Origin: Stichopus chloronotus
Taxonomy: Eukaryota > Echinodermata > Holothuroidea > Aspidochirotida > Stichopodidae
DNA length: 64,000 nt
Direction: 5' to 3'
Assembly: GCA_021234535.1 (NCBI GenBank)
Contig: CM037843.1
Coordinates: 24,273,911-24,337,910 of the forward strand
Positions 43,101-58,100 of the stretch are shown in pieces. How positions within the stretch are numbered: position 1 is the stretch's first letter; the number at the start of each line of letters is the position of its first letter. Made by a program: the position numbers and the translations under genes. The notes beneath the pieces are model-generated. The model worked only from the letters and a program-made list of their open reading frames with translations. It was not told the origin of the DNA and searched no databases.

Positions 43101-46100
43101 CCCCCAATCAACTCCTCCCAATCATTCATTTGTATACTTAGTGGTCCCCCCCTATCAACTTCTTCCAATCGCTCATAGTGGAGTCCCCCACGTCAACTCC
43201 TCCTAATCACCTATTTTGTATACTTAGGAGAGTTCTCCTTGTCAACTCCTCCTATTCATTCATTTATATACTTAGTGTAGTCCCCCTATAAACTTCTCCC
43301 AATCATTCATTTATATATAGAGTGGAGTCCCCCCTTGTAACTCCTCCCGATTACTCGTTTACATACTTAGTAATCGCTGTGTCAATTCCTCAACAACTTA
43401 TACCAATCATCATTCAAGTACTTAGGAGAGTCCATTTTGCCCCCAACTTCTCACAATCACCATTCAGTTACTTCTGGGACTAGTTTCTCCTTACCAGAAC
43501 TCCTCCAATCCCATTCAGTTACTTAGAGGACGTCCCTCCTCCTTCCCAATCATCATTCAATTACTTGGGAGATGGGGTCCCACTTGCTCCAAACTCCTCC
43601 TGACTACCATTCAGTTACTAAGGATGGTGCCCATCCCCTACTCATCCCAAATCACCATTAAATTACTTACGACTTTCTTCCAGGCCCCAACTCATCCTAA
43701 CCTCCATTTAGTGGCTTAGGGTGGTGACTCTTGCATTAGTGAATATATGTACATGATGTGTGCATAGACACAGTACTGTTTTCTCTCTGGTTATAGAAGC
43801 ACAGAATGTAAAAGCAACCAATACTGTTTATGTAAAGATAATACAAATCCTCAGAATGAGATTTGAAACTGTATCTGATGGGGCCCCACGTGCCACCATC
43901 ACAAGATCGGAAATTGCAAGCAGGCAAAGCAAAGAGTGGAAAATTAAAGGGGCATCACTTTTGCAGCGTATGATGTATACGATGCCACAGTCACCAGACC
44001 TGCCAATCTGTCTGCTCCTAAAAAATAGGGCGATTTACATTTGTCAGGACAAAAAAAAAAAAAAAAATCAGGAGATATGAGGAAAAAAAGGGGGTTGGGA
44101 ATCTTTGACAGAAATTACACTATGCAATGCAGTGCCACAGAGAGAATCATCACACACATGCACAGTGCAAGTTGTCCAGGTTGTAGGCCTATATTTCCAT
44201 GTACATTGCAGCTTCAAGTACACCATACTGTATGGATAAACAGTCAAGTACAATTTAACAAACAAAGCTACCTGTAATTGGTGTAATTAGTTCTAACTTC
44301 TAATCTGCTGTGTGACAGTTACAAATATTGTAAAACGATAACTTGATTATACATTGAACATAGTGGCACATGTGAAACCATCACCATGTTGCATCAAAGA
44401 AAAAGTCACGCTCACATCCGGCAGACAAACTGTCGGCTTTGCAGTTTTTAGCAGAGTCAGTGCATGGTGTTACCTTTGGTAGTGTCTTTAACTCGGTCTA
44501 TTTACATTCAGCAGTTGAAGCAGCATTAATTTCAAAGTATACGTAGAGGGGAGCATTTCACATTGAGAAACAGAGAAACTACTCTAAACTGGCAATGTGA
44601 TGAACAGGCCTACCTTCTTTCACTTGATCCAGGATTTCTGCACACAGTTTCAACCTTCCCACTACATTAATTTCACACACAGATCACCGACGCTATTCGA
44701 GATCCCTCCAAAAATATGCCACGGCTAGTAATTCCTATATCCACAATCCTTATTACCCATAAAGCGTTGAACAAGTTCAAAGCTTACAGCTTATCTGAAC
44801 AAAAGACCGTAAACCAGTTACACTGCATTCGGCTGTTGCCATGGTCTTGAGAAAAACATCACCCCTGGACATGAAGGACAAAACTTGTTTGTTTCCTGTA
44901 GGGCATACCAAGAACTCTATGGGGAGCCAATTGTCTGCAATGTTGCTCACTGAAAATTTATTGCATGTATTCACTCAATCGTGACACTGAACAGTGGATT
45001 TAACATTACATCAGAGGGATTCACTGTAAATAAATGGTTCATGATTGTCCTGGTTTATGGAAAACCCATTAAATACTGACTCACAAGAGACTAAAATACA
45101 ATAATTTTCTTGATAAATTTCCGGGCCTGAGATCGACTAGCAACATGGGTTTACTTTACCAGAATGATATGAAATCCAGTGCCAAGGACTGCATGGAACA
45201 ATCACTCACAACTGTCTAAATATCTCCCAAACTTACTACACTTTGCTCAACCAAACTGTGACAGCATGGAATCTTGTATGTAACACCTCCACAATTTCCA
45301 GTTCTCCCCTTCCACCTTGCTATTCTCCTCTTGTCCTTCCTCCCTAACCTCTGATACAACTCCACGTTTCTCCTCCATCACCACATCTCCCTCATAGTTT
45401 CTCCTTCTCCACTTCAACATTGCCCTTTCTCCCTGATCCTTTTCTCCCTCCTCCCTTCATCTCTCCATTCATCTCTTCTCCCTTAGTCCCTCCTTTCTCC
45501 CTCCTTTCTTTCTCTCTCTCTCCCTCTCTTTCCTCATTTCATCCTCAACTTTTCCGTTACCACTTTTCCTTTCTATTTCTCTTTTGTCCCTTCTCAACTG
45601 CCCCTCTTCTGTTATCCACTGTTCTCCAACTTTCTTCCTCCATAATCTCTAGGCTCCCTCTAAACTTTACCCTCCCCTTCTCGCTCCTTCCTCAACATAT
45701 CTTCTCCCAGTTTTTTTTTTCCCTTACCCTCCTTCTTTGCAACTTCTCCTAACCACTTTCACTGCTGGAGTTTCTTTCCATAATGATAACAACTATACTG
45801 ATTTCTACATTTCAACATGGCTCCAAAATAATTCAGAAAAGGAGGACTGAGAGAGAGAGACAAGTGCCTATGTAAGGACAACAATAAATATAATGACCCC
45901 CTTCTTCTGTAATGTGACTGTTTTCGCAACATGAAATACCTCATTTCTTACAAAATGAAGAAATGACCCTTGGCATCAAATTATGTTTCATGATGATAGC
46001 TGTTCCGTGAATCTGCACAATATACTCCTTGTTTTGGCAACATGAAGGCAAGCGTAATTCTGAAGGTCAAGGACAAAATTTGTTTTCAGTGAGACACTGA

Positions 46101-49100
46101 AACCAATGGTAAAGTAAAAACATTACTCACTGTAATTTACTGTGACTGCTTGGTTCCATGTACAAAGTATTTTATAGGCATATTGCCTCTTAAAATGTAT
46201 TTGCAAACACATTGAGAAATGTTTGACATTGTCAAGGTCTGACTGTCTGGATGTGTTCCTTCAAACAAGACCTTGAAATATTTGTATGCAGTTATTGTGC
46301 ACTGTATGCAGCTGAGACAGAAATGAGGGCAGCAGTTAGTTTTCATTCCATCAAATTTTGATTCAGGAGATCCCCACTGTCTGTATGCAGAGGGACCAGA
46401 CAGCAGTGATGGTAGACACCATTGTAACAGTCACAGAATATAAAGTACAGGCTGATAATATACAATATCAGTAATTACATTTGATGACATTGCTGGAGGC
46501 TGACAACATGTGGGAAATACGTTGGTTTTCCTGACACTCATCAGATGAATCAACATTACATTGCACTGATGTCAGCAGACCATCTATGGACAAAATTTAT
46601 TTCAGCATGCTAAAATTACTACCCACAAGCAAAGGAACTAATTTGAAGGTTTTCTACCTCAATGCTTGTGTTGGACAGTTTGAAAGAAAATACACAGATC
46701 AGGTATCAAAGATATATGAAATTCTACAGGCTAGACTCACAGCTAAAAGTTAATGCACTAGCATACTTTATGGAAATTCAAAAGGCTCTCATATTAAGAA
46801 AGTAGACAAAAGAGAGTTCAGCTTGAATACAGGTTATCATGTACTGTACCTTCACTATAAATATTGGAGTCATGAGGCAAATCAGTCACACCAGGCAAAT
46901 CAATGCACGAACTAATCATAACAGGTAACAATAATACTTCACTGGAAGAACATTAACAAAAGGACTATTAGCCTTTGTGAACCCTTTGAGTGTTTCCTTC
47001 CTTTTTGCTTTATAGCTTCCAGAATGTGTCCAACATTTGCCTTGTTCATAAAGCTCTACACAAACAGCACCTTCATTAACTGAGAACAGCAGAACTGCAA
47101 ACACTTTTAAAGTGTCCACTGCAGGTTTGCCATCATTCAATAATCTTTCTTCTTCCATGCAGTCTTCCAAGTAGGTCGATAACACCTATCTCCATCAATA
47201 CATGTGGTTGTGAGAGAGACAAAAGTGATCTCTCTCCAAATGAGTGACGAGCATTATGGGTAGAATCTGACTTGATGGCCAAACTTCTGATCAAAAAATC
47301 TGTTAATCTACAGGAAACACCACTTCCATGTAAATTTTTCCTTAGAGTGGGACACATACTTCAGAACAATTTGAATTTAAAACTGATCTTTTCTGGGGAC
47401 TGACAAAATCTTGGCTGTTTCAGCTACTCTCTACTCATAATCTTTTGCAGGATGTCGTGTGTCTGAACGTAAGGTGGAACAATGAACAGGTTATGTAATA
47501 TTTCCCCTGACAGCTACCTATACTCCTCTAATATGTGGAAAGCAGCAATAAATTTATATGCATTATACGATAGTGAGACATAAATACTTTAAAATGTAGT
47601 GGGAGAATGGCAAAGAACAGCACCATGGCTTCGTACTTGAAAGGAAGGGAGCAAACTTTAAGATAGTAGCATTGGAGATGATATGGAGAGAGCAAAAAAA
47701 AAAAAATGCAAGAGAAAAAACATTAATAACAATAATTCCACAAACAGATTTTCACAGTTATCTGGTACTGCCAAGTCAGTAGCTGCCCATTAAGTCAAGC
47801 CCTCCTTTCTATTCATCTCTTATCTTTACATAAAGATACACTACTTGTAACATTTCATTCTTTCGAAAAAATACATAAACTAATAAAAAAAAGTTCGATC
47901 ATGGGTCTGTCTTTCACTGAAATACAGGGATTTGATCTAACAACTTTGTATAATTTACTCATAACAGGGGTCACAAATGGAAACTCATAAAGCCCTAAGA
48001 GAGGACTATGAGACATTTGTGCATGTTTAACTTCCTCTGAGTCAATCACCGAAACTCTGCCCTCTATGGGTAAAGCCACTTTAGTGAATACGGGTCTGCA
48101 TTTTTCCTGCATTTCATGCCACTTATGAATATGATGTGTGCAGATAATATACGCAGGATAGGCGTGGCCTCGCATACGATAGGTGGGCCTCATCTACGCT
48201 GCATAATTATCTGCCACTAGAGGTGGTTGTGGGCGGATGCAGCACCTTATGAATACCTTCAAATCACTTTCGATATACTTCCTGGAAGGATCCTCCTGTC
48301 AGGTTTCCATCCTGATTGTTGAGTCAATTGATCATTGCAAATAAACTTAAGAGCCTATGCACAATCATTTGACAGCACAACGTAAGTAATTTCAAAAAGG
48401 TGTCAACGAGTCTGACGACTTTCACCTCTTCGTCTGTACGAAATCCATGAGAGAAAAGCCCAAGGAGTATGGCAAACTATCAAATTATACGATATCAAAT
48501 ACAAAGGACGATGCGTACTCTCTGATATCGATCTTAATGTACGCATCCAATTACGGGAGCAATTGATGAACATTCCATCGCAGAAACAACGATGGTCTAG
48601 CTTCTCTACTGCAAATTCAAAATTTCAGTCTGAGCCTTTTACAATAGACTTTTAAAGAGCACTGTGACTGTCAGAAAAAAAAATCATTCATAAGATCTGC
48701 TAACATACATTTTGTCAACATACAGGTATAATTGTTTTTTTTTTCTCACTAAGCAATGATGATCTTGACTAGAACATTACTGTGGAAGAGACATATTTAT
48801 TCTTACTTTTCAAGTTGAGTGTTTATCAAACTTTTTGGGGAAAAAAAAATCCATTCATAAATCTGTTAATACACATCTTACCGACAAACGTATTTCCACA
48901 CCTGACGAAATACACCACGGAAATGTATTCGTTGAGATACATATTAATGGTATAACATTTCTTACCCTGTGCAGTGGATGATACACTGGATATACTATTT
49001 ACAAATGGAACAAGGAATATTTCACATGCAAATTACAAGTTTAATATAACAACCACATAATGTCTGGAATGCATTTATTCATTCTTTTCACACACACCAT

Positions 49101-52100
49101 CTCCAGTACAAAGTCGAAAGAAGATGAAAGGAGAAGGAAAGTCAGGACATTTTACAGACTAACATATGGTGCACACTATGACCAAATTCCATTTCAATAT
49201 GTTGTTCAATTTCCAAGATATTGTAATTTGAATGTTCATAAAAATCACTCAGGAAGCTGCCATTTTGAGATGGTGATGACACAATCTGACCACTTGTGAT
49301 TGAAAACGTTTTGTTTCTCTTTATATTTCATTGTCAATATAGTTTTCACAGTTTGCGTAGATTCAAATCAGATAACTAAGGATTTGATTATTGGCATGAC
49401 GCATCTCATAATGTGTACACGGGCGTGCAGATTTATGGAAAGTATAGGTAACGAAAACAAAGAAATTCCTTAAAATTCCTGCTGTCAGTGGTTACATGAC
49501 AGTACAGTTTGACTTACTCAAGTTGGTTTACATTCACCTTAGGCATTCTCTGAATTTCAAACATGTGTAACGTGGATAAGAACCAATAATTCTGAATGAA
49601 ACTTTGGGAAGATGTTTGTCAAACACTTCCCCTTCATTTTCATAAATATATTTTCAGGGTTTCATTCTCCTTTCATGGTTTAAACAGCTACATGAAGGGT
49701 GAGTGCATCCAACTTTGCTTTTGAATGCCATGAAATGGATATTTTGAATTAAAGGTTGGCAAGTTAGCAGCTATGCACATCAGAGAAACATATTGCAATA
49801 TTTAACCAGGTTTAGGAGAAGAAGTGAAGGGAATAACATGCAATTTCATTTCACAAAATTAGAGGCTACTATTACACTGTATCTTCATAACATGTTGTGT
49901 GAATGAAAAGAACAAACAGCTGCATCGGGAACTACACCTTTGCCTAAAAACAATACTCGCTTCCTTGCGAAATGCTTTCTTCTCTAGCATGAACATCATA
50001 TGTAACCACTAATATTTGAAAACACATATTTTAAATTTAGTCATTCAACTATGTAGTTTGCACAGCAGTTACCTGCAGCTGGTGCCATAAGTAATTACAG
50101 CTTATTTTTGGCAACTGTCCAAAAGTGAAACTGAAAATAAGGAAGCTATAAAATTTAAACTGGACATGTTAACACAAAGCATGGTCCACATGAACGTACA
50201 ATGAGACTGCAACAAAAAGGCTAGAGATACGATGACTACAACAACAGAGTTACAAATCAGTTGATTGTCCGATAATTGCAAAAACACAAACACACTTCTC
50301 AAACTTTCATTGGATAATTCAACCCTTTTCTTTCTTGAAAGTATTTACAAATAGAAACTATTTGTTCAAATAGAATTGATCACTCTAAACTGTAAAAGGA
50401 TAGAAACTTTCCCTATATAAAACCTAGAGACATCACTCAATGGAGAGATTATACAGTACTGAAATGAAAAAACAATGACTACATTTCTAGAGTAGCATGC
50501 CTTGAATAAAGAACAATAGTCTCTTGAGCTAGTACCTCACAAAAGAAAAATTTCACTTGCGTACAGTTGCGACTGAATCTCCCAAATTTGCAAATGTAGC
50601 AAATCCGTCCCCTAACTTTGCAGGAATTGCAAAAGCATTGCCAGCAGTTTTGAACATGTGCAAAATTTTCTGCGATGACTTTGCGAAAATCTAATGCCAA
50701 ATGAGAACAAAGTTTACGTAAAACATTCTCACTAACATAGTTTACTAATGTAGAACTAATGTCGCACATTTTGTAGAATTTGTCCTTGGCAAAATGTCCT
50801 CTGGGTTTGCCTAGGTTGTTTTCATGACATTAGTGATAAGTTAGTACGAAGTTAGTGCTAATATTTTGTAACTGCCTTGTGTAACTTTGGTGTTCCTGTC
50901 TTCACATGAGACATGTTCACTTACTTTGCACGTGCATTTCTGCAACTCACTTTAACTCAGCTATGTAGAAGTAGATCTAGTTACATTTAGGTGTAATTGT
51001 TCAAGCGTTTTCCTTTTTGGGGGGTGCCTCCTCGAAGCTCATTTTTGTAAATTTCTCTAGTCCCATGTAATCATCTCTGTATGAAGTGACTCATTCGGTT
51101 ACTCCAGCGAATCTGTGATGATGATGTCACAGGTTTGATGATCCCTGCTCAGCAATGCCTTTGCTGCATGTTTTTTTGCTTTCTTTTGTTCTCTATTGTT
51201 GAACATAGTGGTTTGAAAACCTTTGCTCAATTTTCTACATAGCTGCAAACTCTATCCCTATTTTGCTAATTATAACCGAGTCTGTATCAATTAATGACAA
51301 TGAAAATGGAACAAAAAAATGAACAAAGAAAATGGAAAAAAAACCAACAACAACAAAGAAACTGGTTTTCTGCAGCCGCTGTTTGTCTTATTCAATACAA
51401 GATGCTCAAACATGCTACGTAGGCCTAACTTCACGGGAATCAGGTTACGAAAACCAAAAGTTTCAAATATTTGAATATTGCTTTTTACGGTATTTCAGCA
51501 CAAAGTCGTTGACTTTTATGAAACTGAGCTGCTGCTAATCGGTCTGCTAATCGGTCTAAGGCAAACAGTGTTCATTATCATAATACCCCTCATGAACCAT
51601 TCAGGACAATCCCAGACAAAAGTATTACATCAGAAGTAGAAGTGTGTTGTAAGAGAATTTTGTGGAACTGGTGCACATTATTGTAACTCTGTCTGATTCA
51701 CTCCAACTGACATAGAAATTGCACAGATGGAAAGATCATACTCAAAATACTTTTTGAACTTCCCTCACTCAAAGGAAAGATTCTGTATCGCCTTCCACTT
51801 TCAACTTATGAGCAATTTTCTACTTTAAAATGTTAATTTTAACTGCCTCCTACGTCTGTGGCATAACTCTTTTAGGTTATCCTGCTGCTACAATTATCCA
51901 ATGTAATCCAGTTTCATTCACTACTCAATCAATGGGCTTATAGTGACTACAATCACGGTTGCCACTTTGTTTGGGGAGAGACCGGCCAATATGTTGCTCC
52001 AAAGTTACAGCAAATATGTTTATATATCTGGAGGAAGTTTCAACAATACAAGACAAGTTTTCAATGATTTTATGAGACAAAATAATTTGCAAGTAATGTA

Positions 52101-55100
52101 CAGTAATCAGATCACCTGACTTAAGTATTAATTGCTGAGTGGCGACTTGTCATTGAATTTCTAGGCCACAAATGGTGAGTGTGTATGTCGACACGTGATC
52201 TCAATGGAAAAATTTTGTCACCAATTTGGTTGCTATGTACAATGCTGCTCTAAAACCCTGCTGAAGCTGCACAAATGAAACTTTTTCCTTGTTTCATGGT
52301 TTTTTGTCAATGACTTACTTGAAGACATGAAATACAAGTTACTGCACTATTACCACAGTATATAGGGCACAGAAGCTTTTGTTTTTTTTATCACTTTGAA
52401 CACATGGTCAGTAACGGTACTTCGATAAAAACTGGTACTGATGTGACGTGAGTATCGGTACTGATTTTCCTGTTAACCCTTCAGCAAGGTGCCCTTTTCG
52501 TCCTCAAAAAATATCACTGGGTTACATGTAACTTTGGGCATGTTCATCTACATATGTGATATGATATTCTCAAAAAGATACAACCTGTAGTGGTGTCTAG
52601 TCTCTACAGCATTCTGGGAGATTAATTTGGCCTAAAAACTTTTATGTTCTCTACTTCCAACCGGTTCCTTGCATTCCGTTTTGTGACACAGACATATTTC
52701 TGGTGCACTACAAAAGTGTCCTTTTCAAAGAGCAGATAATGCCACTCAACAAAAAGTAGCCATACACCCCTGCCTTGAACTAAATGTCACTCATCAATTT
52801 CAGCATCTAACTAAGATAATGGTTTGATTTGCAATCACCAACAGACTAGAAAAAGTTCTTATTTCAGGTGACCAGTATAAGCATGTTTGACCATTTCAAA
52901 GATTGCTGGAATGATTTTTGTTGCATGCTTTCTGTTAATGTCAGTCTACTGTTTTCAATTTCCATTTTGTGATACAGACATATTTCTGGTGCACTACAAA
53001 AGTGTCCTTTTCAAAGAGCAGATAATGCCACTCAACAAAAAGTAGCCATACACCCCTGCCTTGAACTAAATGTCACTCATCAATTTCAGCATCTAACTAA
53101 GATAATGGTTTGATTTGCAATCACCAACAGACTAGAAAAAGTTCTTGTTTCAGGTGACCAGTATAAGCATGTTTGACCATTTCAAAGATTGCTGGAATGA
53201 TTTTTGTTGCATGCTTTCTGTTAATGTCAGTCTACTGTTTTCAATTTCCATTTTGTGATACAGACATATTTCTGGTGCACTACAAAAGTGTCCTTTCCAA
53301 AGAGCAGATGATGTCGCTCAACAATAAGTAGCCATACACCCCTGCCTTGAACTAAATGTCACTCATCAATTTCAGCATCTGACTAAGATAATGGTTTGAT
53401 TTTCTATTGCCAACAGACTAGAAAAAGTTCTTGTTTCAGGTGACCATTACAAGCCTGTTTGAACATTTTAAAAATTGCTGGAATGATTTTTGTTGCATGC
53501 TTTCTGTTAATGTCAGTCAATAACTGTGATAAATAATTAACTACTTGCCTTACCACACAAACCAATCTACCCACTGACAAAAATCACACACAATTTTCTT
53601 CTCCTCATTTTTGTTTCCTTTTTCTGATCTTTGAATCATTGGAACCACATTATTCTGAGGTAATAAAATTGTCACTTTAATCTCACAATTGACATCCTTA
53701 ATCTTTACCACTTGGTGACAATGAGCCTCTGATGGTACCTGGGTTGATCCAACTTCGTACTGTTAAACTTACACTTACAGGTTACCCTCACAGATGGAGA
53801 GGCAGAGCAAGAGTCATTACTGGAGGGCCAACTTCTCTCAAGGGTTCCATCCATGCACACCAGAACATTCCATTCTCTAAGATGTAATTGTGCTTCATTT
53901 GAAGGATTAGAGCAATGACAACATTTTTTCTTTTAAACCAATGCTGACAGGCAAATTGATGTCTTCCTGATACATGCAGTGTTCTCACGGGACCAAGGAT
54001 ATCCTCTCTAATTAAATGTTCCAAACATACGGTGCAGCGTGATTTAAATTGCTTGGATCACCACATCGCTGATCGGGTGCATTCCTGAGTAAACTCTTTT
54101 CATCGCCTTGAATCGAAGGGAAATTCCACTTCTCTTTTTTCCTTTTTTTTTTTTGATAAGCTTCATAGGAACATGGGTGTACACTGCGAATGTCACGTAG
54201 GGAACACGATCATGGGATACCACATGAACAGGGCAAATGATTTTGACTAAACAGGAAAGTGCAATCACACAAAGGAGACTAGCAGGGAGAAAGCATAGAA
54301 AACCAGGTGAGTTGTCAACATATATCTACAGTCTTCTGAATCATTAAGAACTTGAGAATAGAAAACCATCTACTTACTGAAGCCTCAAAAACTTTTTCCA
54401 GCGTCAACATCTCATAGAGCACACAACCGACTGCCCACATGTCGCTTTTGGTATCATACCTGACAAATTGAAGAAAGTATCACAGGAAAATTAACAATTC
54501 ATCCAATAGACTGACAATATTCTAAAATGGAGAGCTTCACAAGAATAGATAATGGTTTTTGGACATCTATTTGTCTTCCCAAGTTGCTACAAGATATACT
54601 TTGTCTTTTGACAAAATGACAGGTAGACCAAGCAAAAAAATGAATGGATATGATGAGATCATTTACCATTTTACCAGGATGCTACCAAACTTACAAACAA
54701 GTTGTCTTTGTTCTGCTTAGAACAACTCTGAAAATCTAGATGATGGTGACAAATGACAAACGTTTCCTGTCAAAACATTTTATACATCACTTCCATCAAA
54801 AATAAATTTCTGCCCAAATTAACCATTTCTGCCTGCTGTCAAACAATCTTTTGACTATTGTTAGTGCAGTAAAATTCCGAAAAAAAAAAAAAACCTAAAC
54901 ACAAATCTGTTTTGTCATTGGAACATACAAGAGATTCTAGAAGACAAACAAGACCCTGACGGACTCTGTGGTTCCTTGCGCGATTACTTTCACTGTAGTC
55001 CTTTAGTCTTAACCATGGATAATCCATAATTTCTCACATCCCAGAAAGTTTGGACTCCATTTTGTCGGAAGAATGCTGATCAGCCAAATGAACTCCACTG

Positions 55101-58100
55101 CTATAGCACTTTCCAAACTAGAAGGCGGCATGCAGTGTCCTTTATCAAACTGCTGAAAAAAGGAATGCTGGCTATTGTAGAAATAATCTCAACTGAAACC
55201 ATTGAGGAATGTTAAGGACCATTAACTGGGCCCTGTCTTTCCCCCCTCCGTTGACCTATATTTTCAAACAGGGAGTTAATGTCTAAAAAGCGAGCTGCCT
55301 TGCACTCTCTGACATGATGGACCCCAGAGGCAGATGGTGATTGACATGAACACAGGAGGCTTGTTTATTCCGAATAAATCCGAAAATTGATAAACTAACT
55401 ATATGTTGAGATGAATAACCTATTTTAAGAACTGAATAGTACCCATTCAGCAGCATGCTACAAATAATGAAAACAAATAAATGGCAGTATAGCCTCCTTT
55501 GTCCCTAAGAATGCTGATCGGCTGAAGGCACTGACTACGAATACGAAAACCCCTCGACATTTACACAGTCTGCTGAAAAAACTATTGCAGAAAAATTTCG
55601 CATGATTTCATGAAATGGTTCATATGGCCCATATAGGACCAATAATCCTGAACAACCTGAAGGAACCACTACCATAGTAGTAATCTGACACAATTTCAAC
55701 TTAATAACATACAATCTGTAGGAGAAGAGCTACTTTTCATGATTCCATAAAATGGCCCATATGGGCCACTTAGACCTTGGACCCCAAAATCTTAAAGACC
55801 CCTGACTCCACTACCACAATGCTAGTTTGACAAATATTTTACATTGCAAAGCAAAATATGCAGAAAAGCATGACTTCATAAAATGGTCCACATGGCCCCA
55901 TATGGGACCAATAATCCTGGACAACCTGAAGGAGCTACTACCATAGTAGTAATATGAAACAATTTCAACTGAATACCATACAATCTGTAGGAGAAGAAGC
56001 ATTTTACAAGATTTCATAAAAGGGCCCATATGACCCATTTGGATCTTAGGCTCCAAAATCCTGGACACCCCAGGTTCCAATACCACAATGCAAAGCTGAC
56101 AAACCTTTCACACTGTAAAGCAAAATATGCAGAAAAGAAACATTTTGCACACCTTCTGGATATGGTCAATATACCTACCAAGACTGACTTTCATCCAACT
56201 TTCCCTATTGTGTTAGAGCGTACCGAAGCAAGTGTCACAGACACACACACATGCACACCCACACACAGATGGCAACCTGACTGGATATGTTCCTTTGCTG
56301 ATGCAAGGAACCAAAAGTTGCATTCATAAAGTAACAAAAACACATATAAACTTTTTTTTCTCACTGGCACATACATGAAAGAAAATAGCAAACCAATCAT
56401 ATGATACTATCAACATTATTGTAAGTTACAGTGTTTACTTTGTATGACCATAACACCGTGCCCACATCTCGTTTGCTTGCAGACATCCAAATAATGTATC
56501 AATGCATGACTGAAACTTACTGTTGGCCTTTTACAATTTCAGGCGACATGTAGTACGGAGTGCCGACAATCTGAAAGAAAGTGGATACAGCTTCAGCAGA
56601 CTTACTTGGACTGAAAATGATTTTGAAAAAGCAAGAAATAATATATTTACTAAAGATCCTCTCACTCCATTGGTCTGCCTACCAAATGGTCTGAAAAGTT
56701 TAGCTGGAGAGTTAGTGGGCTTGGCAAGACCTTCTTCAAGGGGCAAACATCCTCTTTGGCTGAATTTCAAAAACGAGCAACTGAACCATCTACAGAGCTA
56801 CTTCCGTTGTATTAATATTTCAGCATTAAAACAGTAATGATGGACAGTGTTCTAATAACTTTGGATAACAGTTATCATCGGCTGGAAAATTATGTTTGTA
56901 CCACGGTTGCAAAAAAACTTGACTAAGTCTTTTCATGTAACCATCTATGCAGTGGTGGCACCAAGGGGGTAGGGAGAATCTTAACCAGTCAGAACCTTTT
57001 TCTCACTTCTCCCCCGCTCCTCACTCAGGTGAAGTGACCTGACAAATACACACATGTGTATGTCTATTCTATGTTTATATTCATACTTTGCATGGACCTA
57101 TCTGTTTCTCACCCAGAGATATGCTAAAACCTCAAAGCTTCTGGCAACTTTGCCCACTGGACCCCCAACAGGCTTTGGCTCTGGGCCCACCAGGGGTTTT
57201 AAGTTTACATGTTTGAAGTATACCTATCCTTAGATCCAATTTTTCACTCATTGTTCACTCAGAGATATGCTAAAACACCAGAGCTTTCAGGGGCTTTGCC
57301 CCTGAACCCCATGAGGTGTCCTCAGTCCTCATGTTGTCAACTTGAAGGAATACCCAAATTAAATGGCTGGGAATCTTTGCATTTAATGATGCACTTTGAA
57401 CAAAAATGCACCTATCCTGAGAAAAAAATTTTCACCAAGAGATATCTTTAAACCTCAGAGCCTCTAGGCTTCACCCCCTGGACCACACCAGAGTTTTGAC
57501 CCTGGACCCCACCAGGGGCCCCACTGTGGACCCCTGTACCTCACTCACTACACTCGCACTACATGCTGTCTTGCACTACAGGCAGTTAAGTGCCCTTTCA
57601 AAACTTCAACAGTCTCTTCTGAGCTCCATTTGCCCTCAGCCCCACCCCATTCCCGTTCTAAACTCCTGATGTCACTGCTGCATCTATGGTATGCAAACCT
57701 TACTTTAATAGCCCTGCACAATTTGTATTGAAGGAGGATCACTAGTAGTGAGAAAGGCTTGACATATTGAACTTGTCTTGGCAGTCTCCAGAAATCTTCA
57801 TCCTAATGAGCTGTAAGCATGCATCCTTCAGAAGTATCAGTAAAAATTACCTCACAACCAAAAGTTTAGCCCCAAAAATCTCTAAGTTGACAGAACGCAC
57901 ATTTTGACTTCAAATTTGCCTTAAGTGTGCATGCTACTCTTAGGTAAAAAATTCTGATGTTAATGGGGTAATTTTCCGTCAATGGAGGGATTTATCAGTC
58001 CAACTTTATTTTTCAACATTTAAGTGACTTTATAACTTATAATCTTTACATGATGTATATTCCTGTTTCATTTGGAGTGAGTATGCATGAAAGGTCACAA

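Larger units (their letters stand above)
33071..54377 (-). other. NEK9 giant intron (21.3 kb), repeat-rich
   Basis: The largest intron, inside the kinase domain between exons e and f. It holds satellite arrays (38600-40195, 41595-42150), a 42-48 bp minisatellite (42955-43735), a polypyrimidine tract (45297-45770) and a 286 bp triplication (52684-53518). Stretches 33.1-38.6, 43.8-45.3, 45.8-52.7 and 53.5-54.4 kb show no gene that I can support. Confidence 0.7.

Noticed and set aside
45420..45752. 110-codon Ser/Pro/Phe-rich plus-strand frame
   Set aside because: A consequence of the polypyrimidine tract.
47855..48193. 112-codon minus-strand frame
   Set aside because: No motif, no flanking splice logic that fits NEK9, and it lies in the giant intron where exon phases are already satisfied.
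56523..56837. 104-codon plus-strand frame
   Set aside because: It begins over NEK9 exon d on the opposite strand and runs into intron sequence without recognisable motifs.
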